DNA of 27,431 nt. It comes from Bacteroidota bacterium. Lineage in GTDB: Bacteria > Bacteroidota > Ignavibacteria > Ignavibacteriales > Melioribacteraceae. The translations under genes were made by a program, and so were the position numbers. This document shows, in pieces, positions 23,401-27,431 of this stretch. The stretch covers positions 1 through 27,431 of the forward strand of contig JAEXOD010000211.1 of assembly GCA_023447335.1 (NCBI GenBank), written 5' to 3'. Positions within the stretch are counted from its first letter, which is position 1. Each line of letters starts with the position of its first letter. The notes under the pieces were generated by a model. It was given only the letters and a program-made list of their open reading frames with translations, made no database searches and was not told the DNA's origin.

Positions 23401-24614
23401 TTTCCCACTCCTATTTCATCATACTCCAATATTGTATTAAGGTCCTTATCCCCTCTGCCGCTTAAGTTAACAATTACAATTTCATCTTTTTTTGTATTTG
23501 ACATTAATTTATCTAAATATGCAATTGCGTGAGAAGATTCCAATGCAGGTAATATTCCTTCAAGCTTAGTCAATAATTTTAATCCTGTAACTGCTTCGTC
23601 ATCCGTAATAGTAAAATATTCAGCATATCCCAAATCTTTTAATGCACTATGTTCGGGACCAACCCCGGGATAATCAAGACCTGCAGAAATTGAATGTACT
23701 TCGTTTACTTGTCCGTCTTCATTTTGCAATAAATAAGTCATCATCCCTTGAAAAACTCCACGCCTACCCAAAGTTAACGTCGCACAATGTTTATCGGTAT
23801 TTAATCCGAAACCGCCAGCTTCAACACCAATTAGTTTCACATCCTGATATTTAACAAATTCCTGCATAATACCTATTGCATTGCTACCTCCCCCTACACA
23901 AGCTACAATATAATTCGGTAATCTGTTTTCTTTTTCCAAAATTTGCTCTTTTGTTTCATATCCGATAATTGATTGAAAATGTCTAACAATTTTTGGATAA
24001 GGATGAGGTCCTACTACCGAACCGATAATATAATGGGTATTATTAACATTTGTAACCCAATCTCTTATAGCCTCGTTAGTAGCATCCTTTAATGTTTTAC
24101 TACCGCTTGTAACAGGCACAACTTCAGCTCCGAACAATCTCATTCTATATACATTCAAAGATTGTCTTTTGATGTCAACTTCGCCCATATATACTATACA
24201 TTTCATTCCAAATTTTGCACATGCAGCCGCAACCGCTACCCCATGTTGACCGGCTCCGGTTTCTGCAATTATTCTTTGTTTTCCAAGTTTTTTTGCAATT
24301 AATATTTGCCCTAACGCATTATTAATTTTATGCGCACCCGTTTGACACAAATCTTCCCTCTTTAAATATATTTTAGCCTTTCCGTAGTACTCAGTTAATC
24401 TCTCAGCAAAATAGAGCGGTGTGGGACGACCCGTAAATTCTTTATTTAAATGAACTAATTCCCTTTTAAATTCCTCATCCATAATGATAAGATTAAATAC
24501 ATCTTCTAATTCCTTTAGCGGAGTAATTAAAGTTTCAGGTACAAATTTTCCGCCATATTTATAAAAATATCCGTTTTCATCCGGCATGTTTACAAAATCT
24601 TCCTTTATTTTCAT
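23397..24614 (-). CDS. trpB: Tryptophan synthase beta subunit
   Basis: 405 residues, TrpB1-type length. It condenses indole with serine using PLP. The PLP lysine is K96 (GAHKINNALGQ), with E118 (IIAETGAGQHGVA) as the catalytic glutamate. The N-terminal GGKFVPETL, RPTPLYFAERL and KREDLCQTGAHK are seen, as are the phosphate-binding GGGSNAIG and the late YPGVGPEHSAL segment. It overlaps trpA by 4 nt and starts two bases after the DAHP-synthase stop codon, indicating one transcript. The TrpB2 N-terminal extension is absent. Confidence 0.98.
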   Translation of the reverse strand: MKIKEDFVNMPDENGYFYKYGGKFVPETLITPLKELEDVFNLIIMDEEFKRELVHLNKEFTGRPTPLYFAERLTEYYGKAKIYLKREDLCQTGAHKINNALGQILIAKKLGKQRIIAETGAGQHGVAVAAACAKFGMKCIVYMGEVDIKRQSLNVYRMRLFGAEVVPVTSGSKTLKDATNEAIRDWVTNVNNTHYIIGSVVGPHPYPKIVRHFQSIIGYETKEQILEKENRLPNYIVACVGGGSNAIGIMQEFVKYQDVKLIGVEAGGFGLNTDKHCATLTLGRRGVFQGMMTYLLQNEDGQVNEVHSISAGLDYPGVGPEHSALKDLGYAEYFTITDDEAVTGLKLLTKLEGILPALESSHAIAYLDKLMSNTKKDEIVIVNLSGRGDKDLNTILEYDEIGVGK

Positions 24615-24616
24615 TT

Positions 24617-25627
24617 TTATTCTCGCTCTAATATTTTTGCTACTGCTTTCACTTTATTCAATAAATCTTTAAACTGATTTGGAGTAATCGACTGCATACC
24701 GTCCGAAAGAGCTTTTTCCGGTGCATTGTGTACTTCTATAATTAACCCGTCTGCCCCGGCCGATATACCCGCCAATGCCATAGCAGGTACTTTGTTTGCT
24801 ATTCCTATGCCGTGTGAAGGATCAACAAAGATAGGCAAATTTGACAAATGTTTTATTACGGGAACAGCATTTAAATCTAAAGTGTTACGTGTATAAGTTT
24901 CAAATGTTCTAATTCCTCTTTCACATAATATTACATTATTGTTTCCCTGAGACACAATATATTCCGCACTCATCAATAAATCTTCAATAGTTGCAGAAAG
25001 TCCTCTTTTTAATAAAACGGCTTTATTTATTTTCCCCACCCTTTCAAGTAATGAAAAATTTTGCATATTTCTTGCACCAATTTGTATTATATCGGCAACT
25101 TCTGCTACAGCATCCAATGTTTCGGTATCTTTTGCTTCAGTAACTATTGTCATACCCAATTCTTTCTTCACTTCTGCTAAATATTTTAGCCCTACTTCTT
25201 TTAATCCTTGAAAAGCATAAGGACTTGAACGAGGTTTATATGCCCCTCCTCGTAACATTGTTATCCCCATTTCTTTTAATAACCCTGCAATTTCAAATAT
25301 TTGCTCCCTGCTTTCGACAGAACAAGGTCCGGCTATAATATTTAGTTTTTTGCCCCCAATTTTTTCACCCTCTAAATCTATTATAGTATCTTGACTTTTC
25401 ATCTCTCTGCTAACAAGTTTAAAGGGCTTAGAGACCCTTACAACGTCATCAACAAATTCCATCATTTTGAAATCATCCAAGTTTAACTTACTGCTTGGAC
25501 CGGTAACACCAATTCCTAATTTAATAGCACCGGGAATTTCATGCGGAGTGCATCCTTTTTCAATCAGTTTATTTTTTACTTTTTCAATTGCTTCTACCGG
25601 TGCGTTTAACGGCATTAATACTAACAT
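24617..25627 (-). CDS. aroF: DAHP synthase, type I-beta with N-terminal regulatory domain
   Basis: 336 residues, the length of Thermotoga-type I-beta DAHP synthase. It condenses PEP and erythrose-4-phosphate, the first shikimate-pathway step. Residues 1 to about 70 form the ferredoxin-like regulatory domain (MLVLMPLNAPVEAIEKVKNK... GIGVTGP), which in the T. maritima enzyme mediates Tyr/Phe inhibition. The TIM-barrel has metal ligands C102 (AGPCSVES), H272 (DPSHGIG), E298 and D309, with the substrate segments RGGAYKPRSSPY, KRGLSAT and CERGIRTFE. A strong AGGAG precedes the ATG, which lies inside the end of trpF (7-nt overlap). Its place between trpF and trpB is unusual. The symbol follows Thermotoga/Bacillus-like naming; aroG or aroA would also be used. 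Confidence 0.95.
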   Translation of the reverse strand: MLVLMPLNAPVEAIEKVKNKLIEKGCTPHEIPGAIKLGIGVTGPSSKLNLDDFKMMEFVDDVVRVSKPFKLVSREMKSQDTIIDLEGEKIGGKKLNIIAGPCSVESREQIFEIAGLLKEMGITMLRGGAYKPRSSPYAFQGLKEVGLKYLAEVKKELGMTIVTEAKDTETLDAVAEVADIIQIGARNMQNFSLLERVGKINKAVLLKRGLSATIEDLLMSAEYIVSQGNNNVILCERGIRTFETYTRNTLDLNAVPVIKHLSNLPIFVDPSHGIGIANKVPAMALAGISAGADGLIIEVHNAPEKALSDGMQSITPNQFKDLLNKVKAVAKILERE

Positions 25628-26241
25628 TTATTTCTCCTTTCATTAATTTTCCTTATCAGAACATCTATTTTTTCGTAATCTTTTTTACCTTCACATAATT
25701 CAACTCCGGAAGATATATCAACACCTGCAGGCAATATTTCCCTTTGCAGTATTTCATCTATCGTAAATTGATTAATTCCTCCGGCTATTATTGCCTTTTG
25801 CCATACAATTTCGGGAACTAAGTTATAGTCAAACATTTCACCGCTCCCTCCGTAAAGCTCTTTATTATATGTGTCTAAAAGAATACTGTTTTGCTTCCAT
25901 GAATTAATATTCTCTAAATCATTTTTTCCCTTTATTCGTATGGCTTTTATAATCGGAATATTTACATTTATATATTCCTCATATGTTTCATCTCCGTGTA
26001 ATTGTACTATATTAATTCCCACGTGTTTACATACATTATTTATTTCTATAACGGGTGTATTCACAAACACTCCCACTTTTAACGTAAACGGATTTAGTTG
26101 CCTAATAATCTCGTTTGCTTTTTCATAATCAATATATCTTTTGCTTTTTTCATAAAAAATAAATCCTAATGCGTCAACACCTTTATTTTCACAATATAAT
26201 GCATCTTCCAAATTTGTAATACCACATATCTTAACCTTCAT
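25621..26241 (-). CDS. trpF: Phosphoribosylanthranilate isomerase
   Basis: 206 residues, normal for TrpF. It converts phosphoribosylanthranilate to CdRP by Amadori rearrangement. The catalytic base C6 (KVKICGIT) and general acid D123 (SILLDTYN) are present, along with GVDALGFIF, VQLHGDE, the loop GGSGEMFDY, phosphate-binding IIAGGIN and GVDISSGVE. It overlaps the end of trpC by 11 nt and the start of the DAHP synthase by 7 nt. TrpF and TrpC are separate proteins here, unlike the fused enterobacterial enzyme. Confidence 0.97.
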   Translation of the reverse strand: MKVKICGITNLEDALYCENKGVDALGFIFYEKSKRYIDYEKANEIIRQLNPFTLKVGVFVNTPVIEINNVCKHVGINIVQLHGDETYEEYINVNIPIIKAIRIKGKNDLENINSWKQNSILLDTYNKELYGGSGEMFDYNLVPEIVWQKAIIAGGINQFTIDEILQREILPAGVDISSGVELCEGKKDYEKIDVLIRKINERRNKC

Positions 26242-27016
26242 AATACAAATATTCCTTTATATTTTTAACGGCATCGACAATATTATCTTTTCGCATAAAA
26301 TATTCCCCAATCAAAACAGCATTAATATTATTCTCCTTTAAATAGTCAATATCTTCTTTATTTGTAATCCCGCTTTCAGATACTACTATAATTTCATTCG
26401 ATAAATATTGTTTAATTTCACCCGTTGTTTTAATATTCACATTAAATGTTTCTAAGTTTCTATTATTAATGCCGAGTATTTTATTTATATCAAAATCTAT
26501 TTTGTCAAGTTGTTTAACCGAATGTAACTCCAACAATACATCCATATTTAATTCCCCTGCTAATAATGTATACTCTTTAATCTGATTTTTTTCTAGTATT
26601 TCACTTATTAACAATATTGCATCTGCACCGTGTAACTTTGCCTGATATATTTGAAGTTCATTAATAATAAAATCTTTTCTTAATAAAGGAACAGTTTTTA
26701 TTTCCGCGATATCTGACAAATATTTTATATTCCCCATAAAATATTTTTCGTCAGTTAATACTGATATCGCGTCTGTGCCGGAATTCATATATTCCCCAGC
26801 AATCTGCAACGGTTCAAAATTATGTTTAATTATTCCTTTTGAAGGACTCCCTTTTTTTATTTCGGCTATTAAATTTATTTTATTTTTATTGTTTAATGCT
26901 TTATAAAAACTGATTTCTTTATATTCTCTATTTTTAATTTCCGAGATATTAATATGGTTTTTTAAAATATTTACTTCACTCTTTTTATCTTCAACAATCT
27001 TTTCTAAAATATTCAT
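26231..27016 (-). CDS. trpC: Indole-3-glycerol phosphate synthase
   Basis: 261 residues, full length. It closes the indole ring of CdRP with loss of CO2 and water. Catalytic-site segments are visible: LIAEIKKGSPSKG (E52, K54), ISVLTDEKYFMG, PLLRKDFII (the general-acid lysine), LELHS, GINNRNLETF, VVSESGIT and AVLIGEYFM for phosphate binding. It begins 8 nt after the trpD stop codon and overlaps trpF by 11 nt. Confidence 0.97.
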   Translation of the reverse strand: MNILEKIVEDKKSEVNILKNHINISEIKNREYKEISFYKALNNKNKINLIAEIKKGSPSKGIIKHNFEPLQIAGEYMNSGTDAISVLTDEKYFMGNIKYLSDIAEIKTVPLLRKDFIINELQIYQAKLHGADAILLISEILEKNQIKEYTLLAGELNMDVLLELHSVKQLDKIDFDINKILGINNRNLETFNVNIKTTGEIKQYLSNEIIVVSESGITNKEDIDYLKENNINAVLIGEYFMRKDNIVDAVKNIKEYLYYEG

Positions 27017-27024
27017 CTTAATAC

Positions 27025-27431
27025 CTAATTAATTTCTTTTAGTGCGTTCAGTTTGTTTAATGCTTTTCCGCTAATTATTGAATCTTCTGCTGCTTCTAAA
27101 CATACTGTAATATCATCTGAAAAACCTGCCGCATATAAACCCATTGCCGCATTACTTGCGACTACATGAAATGCTCCGTTATTTGTCTCATTTTTAAATA
27201 CTTTCAACATAATTTTTGCATTATCTTCTGCGCTATTCCCTGCAATCGTAAGCGGATCAATTCTTGGATATCCAAATATTGTGTTATTGATTTCATATTT
27301 TCTCAACCCTTTATTTTTATCAAATTCAAAAACGCTTGTATTTCCGTTTAGAGTAATTTCATCTATATTATTATCAGAAGTTATAAAACATACTTTTGAA
27401 TACTCCAAATACTTTGAAGCCTCCGCCATTT
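27025..27431 (-). CDS. trpD: Anthranilate phosphoribosyltransferase, C-terminal part (cut by window edge)
   Basis: The frame is open through the right edge; the Met at 27427-27429 is internal. The visible 134 residues match the end of TrpD: a strand resembling the VVHGxDGLDEL segment (CFITSDNNIDEITL), then TSVFEFDKNKGLRKYEI, FGYPRIDPLTIAGNSAEDNAKIML, and the terminal helices NAAMGLYAAGFSDDI and SIISGKALNKLNAL. TrpD transfers the phosphoribosyl group of PRPP to anthranilate. The PRPP-binding N-terminal half lies outside the window. Confidence 0.92.
   Translation of the reverse strand, partial: MAEASKYLEYSKVCFITSDNNIDEITLNGNTSVFEFDKNKGLRKYEINNTIFGYPRIDPLTIAGNSAEDNAKIMLKVFKNETNNGAFHVVASNAAMGLYAAGFSDDITVCLEAAEDSIISGKALNKLNALKEIN

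Overview
The window is AT-rich bacterial chromosome. It most likely comes from the Ignavibacteriota/Chlorobi side of the Bacteroidota group. The best evidence is a secreted Asp-box protein (17639-20035) ending in an NYPNPFNP-type, Por/T9SS-like C-terminal sorting domain. TAnnTTTG-like promoter boxes, DUF4097 and zf-HC2/HEAT envelope proteins fit this placement. No tRNA, rRNA, CRISPR array, transposase or integrase is visible. Most genes form tight operons with 4-11 nt overlaps.

Left part (1-8929). A membrane protein is cut by the left edge (minus strand). Next comes a minus-strand DUF1330 / MarR-like pair. Its divergent upstream region carries a perfect 24-bp palindrome and a second inverted repeat over a candidate promoter. 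Rightward from there runs a three-gene operon: an SPFH/Band-7 membrane protein, a 1,864-residue fusion, and a CPBP intramembrane protease. The fusion joins two aminotransferase-fold modules (the first degenerate, the second with all PLP motifs) to a divergent phosphoenolpyruvate-carboxylase-like region. It is the most unusual gene here. If active, it could run PEP to oxaloacetate to aspartate in one chain.

Middle (8941-20035). A minus-strand unit encodes an ECF sigma factor, a zf-HC2 anti-sigma factor with HEAT-like repeats, and a DUF4097 envelope protein. An ECF-type promoter candidate lies just upstream of the sigma gene. Glycogen synthase (glgA) diverges from it. Convergent with glgA is a two-component cluster: a single-domain receiver, a cytosolic multi-PAS/GAF histidine kinase, and a receiver fused to a metal-ligand-less HD-GYP-like domain. 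The Asp-box/T9SS protein lies upstream.

Right part (20154-27431). A secreted M28 peptidase is translationally coupled to a PstS-like lipoprotein. These two converge, with overlapping stop codons, on a minus-strand tryptophan operon in the order trpD (partial)-trpC-trpF-DAHP synthase-trpB-trpA. The type I-beta DAHP synthase couples entry into the shikimate pathway to the Trp branch. trpE/trpG and any leader would lie beyond the right edge.

All assignments come from reading motifs by eye. No database search was possible.
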